Assembly: GCA_000149265.1 (NCBI GenBank)
Contig: CH003412.1
Location: forward strand, 4,315,172-4,379,171
DNA length: 64,000 bases
From: Ciona savignyi
Lineage: Eukaryota > Chordata > Ascidiacea > Phlebobranchia > Cionidae
Reading direction: 5' to 3'
A model generated the notes under the pieces. It searched no databases. It was not told the origin of the DNA and saw only the letters and a program-made list of their open reading frames with translations. Of this stretch, positions 15,801-27,446 are shown piece by piece; within the stretch, counting starts at the first letter, position 1, and each line of letters starts with the position of its first letter. Position numbers and translations under genes: made by a program.

Positions 15801-18800
15801 GTTGTGATTAGACCAGTGGTTCTTAAATATTTTGGTCGCGCGCCTGGGGCAGCGCTAAAAGTGGGAAAAGCGGGAAGGAGGGTAGGAGGAAAACTGTTCA
15901 CCAAAAACCCCATGTTTAAAATAAACTGGGATGCCCTGATTTTTATTTTAGTGTGCAGTTTCCCGCCTTCCCTTCTTTCCATTTTCCCTCCTTTTAGTTT
16001 TTCCCTAATCTGGCCTCAAAAAAAATTTGATGCAAACTTGTCGTTTAATTCGATGCTTTGTTAAAGACAACGCAGATCGAAGATCCGCTGCGCTTGTTAA
16101 ACCAATCCCTCACTGTCATGCTTGCGCCACCTTGTTAAGCTTTTGCGCCCCCTAGTTTAAGAATCGGTGGATTAGACAGAACCTTAAACAGACAATTCAA
16201 ATCTAAGAACTGTGTTTCTATGAGTTAAAAATGTGTTTCTATTTGTAAGAAACTGTAAGACAAATGTTTGCATAAAAAACTAAAAGACAAATATTGCATA
16301 AAAAAGTAAAAAAAAAAAACGCTTACCAAGAGATTCGAGGAGAGATTTTAGCACCTCTGGTTTATCAAGAAATGCCACAGCCACTGAAATAAGGGCGTTG
16401 TGGCATAGGAATGCATACTTGCGGTGTAGTTTTGGATACCGTTCAATTAATACTACGCTTAGCCTGCACAAGGATAATCTGTATGATTCAGGCAGGCCAA
16501 TATGATCATCTGTAAAGGGGAATAATATGTATTACTCTGATAACAGTTTGGGTGGGTGGGTATAATCACTTGTTAAAAATATATAAGTGAAACCATTTTT
16601 GTCATAGAAATTAGTCTAAAATTTTTTATAATCTCTACAAAATATGATAATTGCATTTTAAATAAATGTACTTAATTTGCAGCCATAACATGATCAATGT
16701 GCATATATGAGTTACATTCAAGCTTAAACCAGCACATATACAGAAAAGGGTGCCTCTAAATACAGTAAGCGATCCAAGCACTCCAAGAGATCCAGTAGTA
16801 TTTGGAAGTACCGTACAGAAAATGATAAAATACCAAGTGTCACTTATTATAAGGGGTGACTTTACCCCAACAAAAATAAATCGTTTTAAAATGTTTACCA
16901 CTATTGTCATCTTTGCTCTCTATTTGCCTGGTAATGCTTGCCAATGACTGGATAAATGTCGGCAGTTGGTGTGTTCTGGTGCCATCCAACTGAAGCTTTT
17001 CACTGGGTGGAATGTATGTATAGCTGAGTATTTTAACGTATGGTCATGTGGCCGGATGGTTAACGCGATACATATACTGACTACTATACAAAAACAGTCC
17101 AAGTTACGAGCCCATCATGGTTTTGAATCTTGTCTTGGTAAAAAAAAAATATTTAAACTTTGTATTGCATGAAGTTGTATATATTGTAATGCAAGTTGAT
17201 CATACATGGAAACATTAATAAAACTGTCAAACTAACTATTTTTTTCCTTTTCAGAAGTTTAGAAAACTTTTAAAACAATGTTAAATTATCAAGTTTTTTT
17301 AAATCAAATACAAGTGCAACTTACTTGAGGAATAATTTCTCACATTGGTTCATCATTTGGCTGAACATAAATCGGACCTCAGATTTGGGAAGAAAACGCT
17401 TGCAGGGTCCAGCGAACAACCCATAACCCTGGATCGCCACTGATAACGCTTTGTTGTTTAGGTCACTAGTATCGAGCATTGCTTTGAATTTCTCCATAAA
17501 GAACTGTGGTATGCAAAAGAAGGTTAAAAGAAGTTAAAAAACATCATGTGTAGCATCAAAGTATTGTCAGGCATTCATAATGAAATCGCATGCTAAAGGT
17601 TTACTGTTTTCCAAAAAATACAACCAAATTTGTGTGTATTGAAATCTTTCAATGATACATTGCAAACAAAAAGTGATTGGGTATCAAAAAAATAAAAGAA
17701 ATTAAAAAAAATAATTAGAAAAAGCCCAAGCCAAGTAGGTTCCTATAAAAAAAGAATTTATAAAGCAACATACACTGAATAGTTGTTTTGAAGATCTTGT
17801 TTCACTATCTCCATCACTTATATTCCGTGTAACCTGTAAATGTCCATAAAAACCATAAGCAAGATACTTGAAGTGTTATTACGGATCTTATTCAAAGGTA
17901 TCCTCCAAATAAAGTCATAATACACAAGTAATACGATTAAGCAGTCTGGATTACACATATCTTGGAAAATTCAGTAGTTGGGAATACATAATCCAAGGAA
18001 CATGACAAACCACCACTCCATTTTTTAAGTAATATCTAAATTTCCTGGGTTTTTGACACATATAGAAGACAGGGGGTGCTTTTTCATTTTATTAGAATGT
18101 AAATATTTATATGCTGCTGAATAAAAAAAACACAAGGGTAGTTAACACATGGGCAATCAACAGATTACCTTATAACCACCATTGGGTAACGAAGTCATTA
18201 CACTGCATTATACATGATTAAGACGTTGCTACTGTTTTTAAGTTCAAGCCAGTAAACCACTAGATTTAGGAAATGTTTGCTCAGTGCCGTGGTCAAGGAC
18301 ACTATCAACCAACTAGTGGTATAAGCTCCACGTAAGAGAGTAAAATTAATGGGGGTACAATCATATTTTTTTTATATGAATACATCCTCCTATTAGTTTA
18401 ACTTTACTAACAATCTTATATTTTATTTTGTAAGGCTCTTCTGCTGATATCTCATCTTATAGTGTTAAATGTGACACAATGGCAGATAAAAATACATTGT
18501 ATGCAATAAGATTTTATATTCATAACCTCTACTTTCCATAAACAAAGTAGAGGTATTCATAACCTCTACTTTGAATAAAAACTTTTTATTGTTAGTTGTA
18601 GTTCCATAAACTTTCCAAACATTATACTTTTATACATTACTTGTTGTAAAAAGCTGATAATAGCCATATGTGCTGCATGTTTAAGATCATTGTTTTTGTG
18701 CTCAAACCAGGTCTCCAGAGCCGAGAAGAAAGAAACAAAATCCTCCACCAGCAAGTTGCCAAATTGGGATGAGTGGTCACGGAATATCTTCATGGCAGCT

Positions 18801-21800
18801 GCATTTGTTTTAGTTTTTTTTTACATACCACCACTATACTGGAGATAAGACGTATATTAAAACATATGATATAGCAGGATAAGATAGAATAGGATATTCA
18901 TGTTTATCCCCATGAATGGTAAAACCAAGGGGGTTATCACACGGACAATCGAGTACTTTGAGGCAAATAGTTCAATGAAAAAAAGTGAATGTTATTCTGT
19001 TTTTCTCGTACATTTAAAGAAACTCGTCTACTCTAAGACACTCAGAAGAAGAGTTGAATTTACATCAATTCATTTTTTGTAGAAACAGACTTTGAAATTT
19101 AGCAGTTGCAGTTGCATTCTAAAGCAATAACTAAATAAGCAGTTGTAAACTCTTCATGTAATACTACGACAACATCGCAGTGTATATGGTATACCAGTGA
19201 TGCATTCAACACTAGCTATGATCTATTTCTAGCTATGATCTATTTCTATGGTTGTGGAACTTCCAGGATGGGATACGGACCCATGTTCTTTTGTGTGTGG
19301 AGCAATGAAGAAGCAACACACATGTAGTGGTCAGAGTACTTTGTACCCACATTCAGGTTACTGAAACTCTTGCAGTTATGCTGTATATGTTTGAGAAATT
19401 GCTATGATATACCACTCGCAATCAATGTCTGTGAAGTTCTCTGTCCACAAATTACAACTAACTAGCAAGTATTTATTTCACAATCTTTAACTCTGATACA
19501 CTATCAGGTAACCAAATGAATGGTAGAGATAAATGGCTTAATAAACTTACCAACAGGGACAGCATATCTTGTTAAACTGTCCCTTTGTTGAATGCTGGTT
19601 TTGGCGTATTTATAAATTTCCCTGCATCTATCCGGCTCTTCATCATATGCAGAAGTAAACGAATACATCAAACCATGTAAGCCAAGCAAGCTTCCTTCTA
19701 TTATTTTCAAATCAGCAGTTTTTTTGGACTCCATCTGTTTAGTTTGAATGTGACAGTAAGATATATGGTTTACACACCTGATAGTTAGAGAGACATTATG
19801 ATTTAGAGTAAGGAATGTCATCCGCAAATGTCACAGATTAGAATAGGGTATTTAGTTTTATCCCCAACGATGGAAAGCACATGGAATGCTACATTACCAA
19901 CAATCATCATATTACATTGTTTTTGAATTTCTACTATATCGATATCAAAAATGTATAAATGAATTAAATCAGTCAAATTCTGTGACAAGCTATTCTAGAA
20001 TAATTTTCAGTTTCTTCCTGAAATGCCGAAATCAAGTGTAGTTGGCGTATAACCCAATTCACCGAAGATGTAAACATAATAGTCTGTTAGTGATGCATTG
20101 TAGGATAGGATAGGATGATATGATATTCATGTTTATCCCCGTGAATGGGAAAACCAAGGGGGTTAACACACGGGCAATCTTAAGATCACCTCGCGCCCAC
20201 CGTCGGGTTACCGTAGTTATTTCAGTGTGTTGTATATGATAGACACATTCTTTTAATTTGGTAGAACCCATTAATCCGGTGAGTTCAGGCAATGTCCGTA
20301 AAATGCCTTGCCCAAGGACACAACCGACTAGCTAGCGACCAGTTTCGCACTTGTAACCTTCCAATTGATAGGCGACGCACTTAACCGCTAGACCAACCGG
20401 GCTGATTGTAATTAAACACAGTAGTCAGGTTCAAGGTTAAAACCTAACTGAAGAACTAAACTATCTACCAGTAATTATCCTTTGAAATAGGTATTTAATA
20501 AAAGTTGCCTTAATCAGTAGATTCAAATGGGTTGTCTGAACAACATATACTTACAAATGACAGACTCTGGAAATCTGAGATTGTGTTGATTACGTGTTTT
20601 CCCATCAGGGAATTAATGACTTTAACATATTTTCCAATTTATTTCACTCAAGTTATAGTACAATTCTAGTAATAAAAATAAAGTCAGTTTGGTACCTCAA
20701 GTTTTAATTCGTGCAGAAAAATCTCATACAATCTTTCCGACCAGTTTGTCATGTGACCAGGAAAATATCTCGCCAAGGAACCGAAAACTTGAAACACTTG
20801 ACTACGAACTGCATTAACAAAATAGTGAAATACATCAATTTAATATTTATTACATGGTAAATGATATAACTAACCTTTGAGCCATATCAAATCTTATTAC
20901 CATAAAACAGATTAATATACTGTCTTTGCTACAAATCTACCAGGAATAATATTCATCACAAACAGCTATTTAACCCAGTTCACTTATCCATAGATGTCAG
21001 ACCAGCCACCAAAAAAGTAGGGTTAAATAAAGTAGGTTGCTATTCATTGGTTTCTTTGTGCAAGGTACCACCAAATGTTGCCTAAACTTAGTGTTTAGAT
21101 GTCTTTTGCAAAGTCTCCGTTTTATTTAACACACAGAAATGGCTCCAGTAATGAAACGATGGGAACGAATTAAACTCGTTTGCCCACAGTTGGAGGCTCC
21201 AACTATTTTTCGACCTCCAGTGGAAAACTGAAACATCCCATTGTATAGTATCAGCACAGAAAACCATGCTACTTTTTTATTATGGAATTTAAACAAACAT
21301 AACACCATGCCACCACCTGAGGATGTGGTATTGCTTGCAGATTTTGCCAGCTCCTGAAACAGGTTTTTGCTCACCAGTTCTTTTATCTCCTCACCCCCAA
21401 ATGGAATCCTTGCTTTTCTGTTTTCTATCATCTATATAATTTTACCGTTTAAACATTTTTAAAATTTGGGGTTATATAAATAAGGTGTTCTAAATACCGG
21501 TAAAGAAAAAATGATGGTAAGAGAAACAATGCACAATGTGACTGACAAAATATTAATAACAATTCTCTTATTCAGTGGGCTAATTTGATTGTGACTGTTA
21601 TATAAAGATTGGTGCAAAGCTCCAACACTATCCGGCCGATTAGTCTGGCTATTAAGTGTCGTCGCCTTTTAATCGAAAGGTTGTAGGTGCAAAACTGGTC
21701 GCTAGCTAGTCGGCTGTGTTCTTGGTCAAGGCACTTTATGGACATTGCCGGAACCCAGCGGATTAATAGATTTTACTAAATTGATGGAACTTGTCTATCA

Positions 21801-23372
21801 TATACTACACACAGCAATAGCTCTGGTAACCCGACGGTGGGCACGAGGTGATCTGACGATTGCCTGTGTGTTAACCCACTCGGTTTTCTCATTCACATGG
21901 ACAAACATGAATATCCCATCCTAATAAAACTAATAAATTATTACTGCTGTTGTTTTGAAGTGTTATTAAACAATCCACATACTTTTATTAAAATTTGCAA
22001 TGCCTTCTCCCTGTTCCGGGAATACCGGTCATTTCGAAACACCGACAAACATGATTTTTTGACATCTTCGGCATATGGCTGGACAAAGGTACTAATACGT
22101 GGAATAAATATGAGTAGAAATGATAGAGTCAGGTCACGGCATGTCTTCAGCTGAGGTAAAAAAACAAATCAGTTAACTATCCATTATAAGTACAATGTGA
22201 TACATTGCGAATATATGGTACATCCAACTGATAACCGGTAGACTACGAAAACAAAACCAAATGTTTGCTAATTACCAGTCCTATGGAAAATGCATTTAAC
22301 AGTCTTTGAATTAAAAAATAAAAGTATTGATTAGTTTGTTAGGTTTTTTGTGCCAAGGTTATAAGGTAAAATATTTAAAAACACTACTAACTTCAGCTTT
22401 TGAAGCATTCTTGCTAAGAACTAGTAAAATACCACTGCTTTTGTTCAGTAAAAGAGAACAATACAAGCCTGCAAAGGGGATTCAGTTAATTTTTCCAGTT
22501 GCTACATTGTAGGCTACTCAATTATTTGGGTGAATTCCCAAGTTGACAAATTTTATTATTTTATCATATTTTAAAATAGTTGCTTAGTTATTATGCACAA
22601 CCAAGAGCCAGAAAATACAAGAAAAGGTCAAACAAACAGTAAAACAAGCCATATATGCATACTGCAAATATATTTGTTAAAATAGTAACCTAGTTAGTGT
22701 AAAAATATGCTTTTAAGCATCCACTGAATTAAACCTATGTGTTAACAAGTCAAACCATTGAGCTAAGGACTCCACTTGTTTGTCCTATGTGAACTATACA
22801 AATTAAATTGATCCGTCGGTTGCTTCAGAAGTTTATAAAGGGGTTTAAAAAAGTTAATGAAAGGATACACACTGGAGGCTAAGAATACACAGGAGTCCAT
22901 AGTCCAATCAAGAATACAATAATACTTTGCTAGAGTTTTTATTCAATACATTAAGACACAACAGTGCTAACTGGTGTAATTGCTTTGTACAAGGTTTTAA
23001 TCCTATCCCCTATTGGCTGACAGTTCGACACCATAAAACAGTGGGCCAGACGAATTAAATTTCACTATCATGTACAATATATTGCAATCGCTCTGCTAAC
23101 CAAACAGTGCGACTGTTTTTTCATTTACCCATGTTTTATGCAATTTCTGATCCACGGAAATATGCATAGCAATCCTATCCTAAACTAAACAAAGTTGAAA
23201 TAGCTATTATTAAATACACAAAAAAATGAGATTTAAACAAACCCAGTTCTTGGTTTGAAAATCTTTGGTGGCTCAGTTGGGTTATTTCCTTAATTTGCAC
23301 CTCAACTTGAAAGACATTTAAACTTGAAAAGGCCTCCTGTAGAGCGACCAAGCATTCCCTCAGTCTAGCCAT
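893..23372 (-). CDS. PRKDC: DNA-dependent protein kinase catalytic subunit (DNA-PKcs), N-terminal half, partial
   Basis: Giant PIKK-family kinase that acts with Ku in non-homologous end joining. About 33 exons are recognisable as the N-terminal HEAT-repeat part. The start ATG is at 23370-23372 (exon 23242-23372, [15 protein letters not shown]). Clear exons in order lie near 21988-22151, 21340-21433, 20695-20815, 19550-19735, 18625-18800, 17770-17830, 17325-17510 ([10 protein letters not shown]), 16895-16985, 16325-16510, 15530-15735 (VYQGLIR), 15020-15290, 14280-14530, 13976-14198, 13434-13553, 12735-12888, 12523-12630, 11935-12085, 11365-11580 ([18 protein letters not shown]), 10990-11097, 10384-10610 ([14 protein letters not shown]), 9641-9762, 8672-8925 (CGRPQT), 7735-7853, 6843-7047, 5323-5443, 4705-4930, 4440-4600, 4145-4345, 2950-3170, 2290-2480, 1549-1743 and 893-984. 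By alignment from memory this reaches about human residue 1950 of some 4100. The kinase, FAT and FATC domains are outside the window. Exon ends are approximate where not derived base by base. Introns are rich in SINEs. Confidence 0.93.
1372..1470 (+). repeat. Dispersed repeat family 3
   Basis: Shares with 9037-9135 an ordered set of blocks: GTTTGGCGGCC, an AT-rich spacer, TTTTAATGACTGTTCGTTTT and CCGTTTTTTCCCGTTT. Class unknown. Confidence 0.5.
2525..2650 (+). repeat. Diverged family 3 fragment ending in (AACTA)n
   Basis: Has GACATGTTTTAACTACTGTAG like the other copies and ends in AAATAAACTAAACTAAACTA, a simple tail suggesting a retroposed 3' end. Confidence 0.35.
5481..5777 (+). mobile_element. 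Full-length tRNA-derived SINE
   Basis: Starts GTCCGGCCGGTTAGTC and ends ATATCCTATCCTATCC. The tRNA-like head has an A-box-like and a B-box-like segment (AGGTGCGAAAC). In a PRKDC intron. Confidence 0.9.
6454..6725 (+). mobile_element. SINE copy with internal gap
   Basis: Complete head and tail. It lacks about 20 bases of the CCGGTAACCCGACGGTGGG segment found in other copies. Confidence 0.88.
7452..7716 (+). mobile_element. Diverged SINE copy
   Basis: Head degraded, but the mid-section (GTTGTGTCCTTGTGCAAGG) and the tail CACGGGGATAAACATAAATA are clear. Confidence 0.75.
7965..8155 (+). repeat. Dispersed repeat family 2, copy A
   Basis: About 150 bases match 48573-48720, sharing AGAAGGCCCATTACTCCAGC and GCTTGACCGG. 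It lies in a PRKDC intron. The apparent reading frames across it are repeat-borne. Confidence 0.7.
8245..8352 (+). mobile_element. SINE 3'-end fragment
   Basis: Only the distal part (TTTTCCC, GGATAAACAT, ATCCTATT) remains. Confidence 0.45.
9037..9180 (+). repeat. Dispersed repeat family 3, second copy
   Basis: GTTTAGCGGCC, TTCTAACGACTGTCGTTTTG and CCCCGTTTTC blocks in the same order as 1372-1470, ending AAAATATAAACTAAAC. Confidence 0.5.
10050..10338 (-). mobile_element. Full-length SINE, PRKDC intron
   Basis: Tail ATCCTATCC at 10050 through head GGTTAGTCTGG at 10338. Its head lies about 45 bases from the PRKDC donor at 10384. Confidence 0.88.
12974..13078 (-). mobile_element. Internally deleted SINE (head joined to tail)
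   Basis: The head runs as far as GTTGTGTCCTTG and then jumps directly to GAATATCCTATCC, losing roughly 190 internal bases. A second short piece of the head (GACTAACCGGCCGGTAA) is repeated just beyond at 13088-13104. Confidence 0.8.
13786..13968 (+). mobile_element. 5'-truncated SINE ending at a PRKDC donor site
   Basis: Begins at CCCAGCGGATTAATGGG and runs to the (ATCCT)n tail. The tail ends only a few bases from the GT (13974-13975) of a PRKDC exon on the opposite strand. Confidence 0.85.
15814..16169. mobile_element. hAT-like MITE with 8-bp target-site duplication
   Basis: A 356-base element with imperfect terminal inverted repeats CAGTGGTTCTTAAA and CACCGATTCTTAAA. It is flanked by perfect GATTAGAC at 15806-15813 and 16170-16177. 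The 8-bp duplication and CAGnGGTTCT end are typical of the hAT superfamily. No transposase. In a PRKDC intron. Confidence 0.88.
17048..17135 (+). mobile_element. Second tRNA-like SINE family, copy A
   Basis: TGGCCGGATGGTTAACGCG resembles a tRNA A-box region, and CATGGTTTTGAATCTTG a decayed B-box. Shares GATACATATAC and CGAGCCCATCA with 34668-34765. Confidence 0.55.
18128..18338 (-). mobile_element. Old degenerate SINE copy
   Basis: Order of SINE blocks kept (GTTAACACATGGGCAATC, CAAGGACAC), many substitutions, tail lost. Confidence 0.6.
18519..18575. repeat. Direct and inverted repeat of an 11-base word
   Basis: ATTCATAACCTCTACTTT occurs twice with the inverted AAAGTAGAGGT between. It could fold into a hairpin in the PRKDC intron. 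Confidence 0.6.
18877..18955 (-). mobile_element. SINE 3'-end fragment
   Basis: Tail plus GTTTATCCCCATGAATGG and the AACCAAGGGGGTT block; the rest is missing. Confidence 0.7.
20100..20403 (-). mobile_element. Full-length SINE, PRKDC intron
   Basis: Complete from (ATCCT)n tail at 20100 to head at 20403. Confidence 0.9.
21631..21922 (+). mobile_element. Full-length SINE, PRKDC intron
   Basis: TCCGGCCGATTAGTCTGGC head to ATATCCCATCC tail. Confidence 0.88.
22985..23182 (+). mobile_element. Possible very old SINE copy
   Basis: Scattered similarity (TGTACAAGG, ATTGCAATCGCTCTG) and an ATCCTATCC end. Tentative. Confidence 0.35.
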
Positions 23373-24177
23373 CACAGGGATATGACAATACACTCCTTAA
23401 TGTTCAATCAACTCTTAATTTACTGTCCTTTTGTTATTAAAAAAAAACTTTATAGCAAACAAATCTAACGCCTCACAAATGTTTATTCTCGCCAGTACTT
23501 GCACCAGCAAACAAAATCATACTTCACAGGGCAAATGCATAGTAACATATATGAGGAAAAAATCAAAAATTATACAATAAAGCATGCAAGCATCTGTGAT
23601 AAACGATTCAATATATCCAAATTTCTTTCCCTGTATATAATATATATAAATCTTTAACGCAAAAATACAACCCTTTAGTTTTCTACAAATAAAAAATGTT
23701 CCTTTTAATTATCACATTCTATGACATAAGGAAAGCATGGGATAAATTTACAAGATTTACATATTTTTCTTAATGCACACATTATTAAGTGACAAAATAC
23801 TTAGCTTAAAAGTTATTACCGCAACAACAACAGTAAATGTAAACCATCACAAAACAACAGGCTATTGCACTTAATGGCATGTTGTACTTTAAATGAAAGA
23901 GAACGCCATGCAAAAATTGTGGATGTGAATTAAAAAAGATTTCCGAATATGAGTCAGACTCACTACGAATAAAACTGCAGGAGTGTGAGTGACCATTTGT
24001 TACAGAAATTACTCCACATACAACACCTAGTGTGTTGCACTGATATTAAGTTTAAAAAAAGTGTGACTGAGCAATAACAAAAGATAGAATGGCTGTTTTT
24101 TACTGTTGGCTTTGGGTGGTGCACATGCATTGCCTTTCTTAATACTTCTTTGCACTCTATAGTAGATTAAAGCGAAA
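23373..24177. other. Intergenic region between PRKDC start and WDR45 end
   Basis: AT-rich spacer holding the PRKDC upstream region and the WDR45 3' end. No coding exon, TATA box I would defend, or repeat copy was seen. Confidence 0.5.
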
Positions 24178-24184
24178 TATTTAT
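24178..24184 (-). other. Probable polyadenylation signal of the WDR45 gene
   Basis: AATAAA on the minus strand, roughly 40 bases downstream of the WDR45 stop codon, correctly placed to end that transcript. Confidence 0.5.
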
Positions 24185-24220
24185 TTAAAAAGTTACGAAA
24201 CATACAAGATGTTATTGGTG

Positions 24221-25255
24221 CTAAAAGTCTACTTCATCGCCAATTTCAAGATACACATTATAAGCTTGTCTGGAGCAAGTGCCGTCAGCCGTAAAAACAT
24301 ATTTATGATATGTTCCATCGATACAAACGGCTATCACTGAGTTTCCAATACCGAAAGCACACATACACGCACATTCAGCAGGCACGGTAAAGTTACTGAA
24401 ACTCCACTGCGAGCTTGTGTATTGTTGGAAAGGCCCTACTTTTCCAGCTTTTGCAAAAGCAGATCTACGGTTCAAAGCAGTGTCTTTCAAGGCAAATATA
24501 TGAACTGTTCCCTTATCACTAGATGCACAGAGGTAGGATGAATCTTTGCTAAAGTTTATACAGTGCAAGACAGCTTGGTCTGATCCTCTACGCAATTCGA
24601 CCAATTTTTGCCGAGACATTGTGTCAAATAACCGGATTAAAGTTCCCTTTTCAGATGCAGTAGCTACAAGAGTGCCTTGGTGGTTGAGAGCTATACATGC
24701 TATATCAGTCTGGTGAGCATTAATGGTTATGGGGCAGCTAGAGCCTGCTTTATCCACGGACGTTACATCAATCAACTGCAAACTTCCAATTTTGTAGCCC
24801 GGTATTGCCATAAGCTGTTTGTCTAAAGATGGACTGACTTGGCACAAACCTAAAGGGTTTGGTCTAGTTTCCACTTCCATGAGTTTTTCAGATTCATTCG
24901 GAAAGCTAAACACATAAATCATGCGTGACAAAGCCACAATCAGTTTGTCTCGTAAAAGATGAACATTGAGCACATTGGTATTAAAACAATATTCAATTAC
25001 AAACTCTTTTAACTTGTCATCCCATATCTTGATAACATTCTGTGGGAATTTCGGCCTCAGTCCACCACCAACAACTGCTATTAAGTTGGATCGATAAAAC
25101 ATAACAGCTTGCGAGCAACTGCCCACTTTGTCAGCATCAAGCCGACATTTTTCGGCCAGTGGCTCAACATTATACACCCGGAACCCATCGTCCATTGAAC
25201 AGGTAAAACAGCTTTTGTCTTGGTTAAAATGTAGATGCCGCACAATAAAAGGCAT
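24221..25255 (-). CDS. WDR45: WIPI4/WDR45 PROPPIN beta-propeller, autophagy
   Basis: A single uninterrupted 344-codon frame. PROPPIN family: a seven-bladed propeller that binds PI3P and PI(3,5)P2 and works with ATG2 at the growing autophagosome. The lipid-binding LRRG motif is at residues 221-224 (family form L/FRRG), within a run that also has [14 protein letters not shown] and [15 protein letters not shown]. These read closer to WDR45 (WIPI4) than to WDR45B, as does the acidic end GDEVDF. The length is normal for the family. A TTTATT (AATAAA on the coding strand) about 40 bases past the stop is a likely polyadenylation signal. Vertebrate WDR45 is split by many introns, so the absence of introns here suggests intron loss or retroposition. 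No poly(A) tract or flanking repeats were noticed to decide between them. Confidence 0.95.
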   Translation of the reverse strand: MPFIVRHLHFNQDKSCFTCSMDDGFRVYNVEPLAEKCRLDADKVGSCSQAVMFYRSNLIAVVGGGLRPKFPQNVIKIWDDKLKEFVIEYCFNTNVLNVHLLRDKLIVALSRMIYVFSFPNESEKLMEVETRPNPLGLCQVSPSLDKQLMAIPGYKIGSLQLIDVTSVDKAGSSCPITINAHQTDIACIALNHQGTLVATASEKGTLIRLFDTMSRQKLVELRRGSDQAVLHCINFSKDSSYLCASSDKGTVHIFALKDTALNRRSAFAKAGKVGPFQQYTSSQWSFSNFTVPAECACMCAFGIGNSVIAVCIDGTYHKYVFTADGTCSRQAYNVYLEIGDEVDF

Positions 25256-26556
25256 TATACACTTAACTTCATTTAATTACAGTGGAACTAAAAATACTTA
25301 TTTCTATACTTTACTATAAATACCCTTATATATTAATTACTGTATATTTATATATACATAACATTTTGTCAATAGTTATAAAGCAGTATCAGTAGATTTT
25401 ATATTAAACCTACCCTTTCACCTCTTTAAAAAAAAACAATATCAAAAGCTATTAAAAACAATTAGCTTAATTAATATTATGAAAATTATGGAGTTTTGCT
25501 GTAATATTTAAATTATTACAGTGTATTTAACTCATGTGTAAGGGTATATTAACACAAATTAAAAAATAAACTGCACACTGAAATGACACTAGTAAGTTAG
25601 AGCTGATTTTGGAATGAGATTTTAACTTGGATTAGGTTCTGAAATTTATATTAGTGTGTTTTGAACAAGGACATAGATCGATTAATACCATAGCAGTTTT
25701 CATTTTACCTTTCTTTTCCTTTCCTTACTTTAGTTCTTCCAAAAATTATGATTAATATTTTAAGTCTAATTTTAGATTAAAAAATAAAATGTATGTTAGT
25801 ATTTTAGTGGTATTGCCTATAGATTTTAGAGCCTTTCTCATTGCAACAGTTCTCTTTGAGAAAAATTGTTTATAAAACAAAGCCATCAACGAATCATTAA
25901 TAAAAAAGTAATAGTATGATCGATTTATTTAGATTATTACGAGGGATATTGCTTCTTTATTTAAAATTTAGGCTTAGCTAACTCTAACAAGAAGAACAAA
26001 AGTTTTTAACAACCAAAAACATTTACCTTTCTTTACACAAAAAGGGAAAGTACCACTATAGGAACATTCGACGATTTCATCATAGAAATTTTAGGTAAAA
26101 AACACATGGTTTTATCTCAATAAATTTGAATTTATTACTATTGCCTGCCAGGTCTTTTACACCCAAGGCAAGCAGAAAGCCTGCAAAAATATTAAAAATC
26201 AGAGTGTCAACCACGTGATAATTACCACTATTAAAATCGTTTTTGAGTCCCACTATATGTTTGTGCACGGACAAAAATCTGGTTTTTAGTGAGTTAATCA
26301 ATGTTGGTATTTCTTATAAAAAGTGTACGACGTGTGCTTCTGCAAGCAAAAACTATTTCTCCAGTTACCAATCCCAAATTTATATCTATATTTCCTGAAC
26401 AAAACGACGGGTTGCCCAATCCCTTTTGGTTTATGTTATAAAAAGTGTAGGACCATAACGTTATTTTCTGCGAACAAAAACTAATGGGTTTCAAATTTAC
26501 CAATCCAAACTTTTATATTTTATATGTTTTCTGATTTAGTTATAAATATAAGATTT
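25256..26556. other. Intergenic region upstream of WDR45
   Basis: Very AT-rich. No exon recognised. At 26310-26515 two diverged copies of a roughly 125-base unit (ATAAAAAGTGTA, GCAAAAACTA, TTACCAATCC) lie in tandem, with a weaker relative at 34262-34340. Confidence 0.45.
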
Positions 26557-26845
26557 GTCCGACAGATTAGTCTGGTGGTTTAGTGGTTCGACTTTTAGCA
26601 GACAGTTTTTAGTTTCGAAACTGACCGCTAGCTAGTCGGTAATTGTGTCTTTGGGCAATTAACGGACATTTCCTGAACCCAGCGGATGGGTTCTACTAAA
26701 TTAAAGTAAAGTGTGAATCATACACAAAACACTGCAACAGCTCTGGTAAACCGACAATGGCCGCAAGGTAATCTGACGATTGACCGCTTGTTAACTGCTT
26801 TGTTTTTCCCACTCACGGTTATAAACAAGAATATTCTATCCTATA
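26557..26845 (+). mobile_element. Full-length but diverged SINE
   Basis: GTCCGACAGATTAGTCTGG head to ATATTCTATCCTAT tail, with deletions near the middle (short CTTTGGGCAATT block). Confidence 0.85.
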
Positions 26846-27446
26846 TCAAAAAGACAGAAAATTTCGACCACAAAATGCTTGAAAAACGGGTAGTTATCGT
26901 GTCTAAATGCATTTGAGTTTTTAGATCTTTCATAAAGGCGTAATAGTAATGTCTTTAAAGGATTTCCGAGGTAAATTAGGTAACTTTGATTGTTGTTGTG
27001 TTTTTTTTTCGATTCGTGTTGATGTTTATATCTTTGACTTTTTTATAAATTTAAAATACAAATACTCCTTTATGATCCATAGGTATCGCCGATAACACCA
27101 AAATGTCTAAAGATTTAGGCCTACTTTATAGTATTTTTCCCGATAGCGAGAATTCCTTTTGTTGTTTTATTGGAAAATTAAATTTCGAGACAATTACGTA
27201 ATTTATAAAAACAAATCCACTGGTTATATATATATATATATATATATATATTGGTGTGTTTGGGAAATCATCTTGTGAGAATTTGACACATATTTCGTTT
27301 CTACAAATATAAACATTACGCTTCGTTGGTTACCTAAAATATAGACTACTTCAGTTATTCGTCGATAATAATTACTTGTCACAAATGAACATAAACATTT
27401 ACAAGAAATTAGTTTTTATATATAATTAGTGTTATGTTGTCGTCGA
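26846..27446. other. Intergenic region with (TA)n downstream of GSTO copy 1
   Basis: No gene seen. A pure (TA)n tract is at about 27226-27250. Confidence 0.5.
27226..27250. repeat. (TA)n microsatellite
   Basis: About 12 uninterrupted TA units. Confidence 0.9.

Noticed and set aside
17048..17135. Functional tRNA gene
   Set aside because: The cloverleaf cannot be completed and the B-box is degraded; a second dispersed copy shows it is a repeat.
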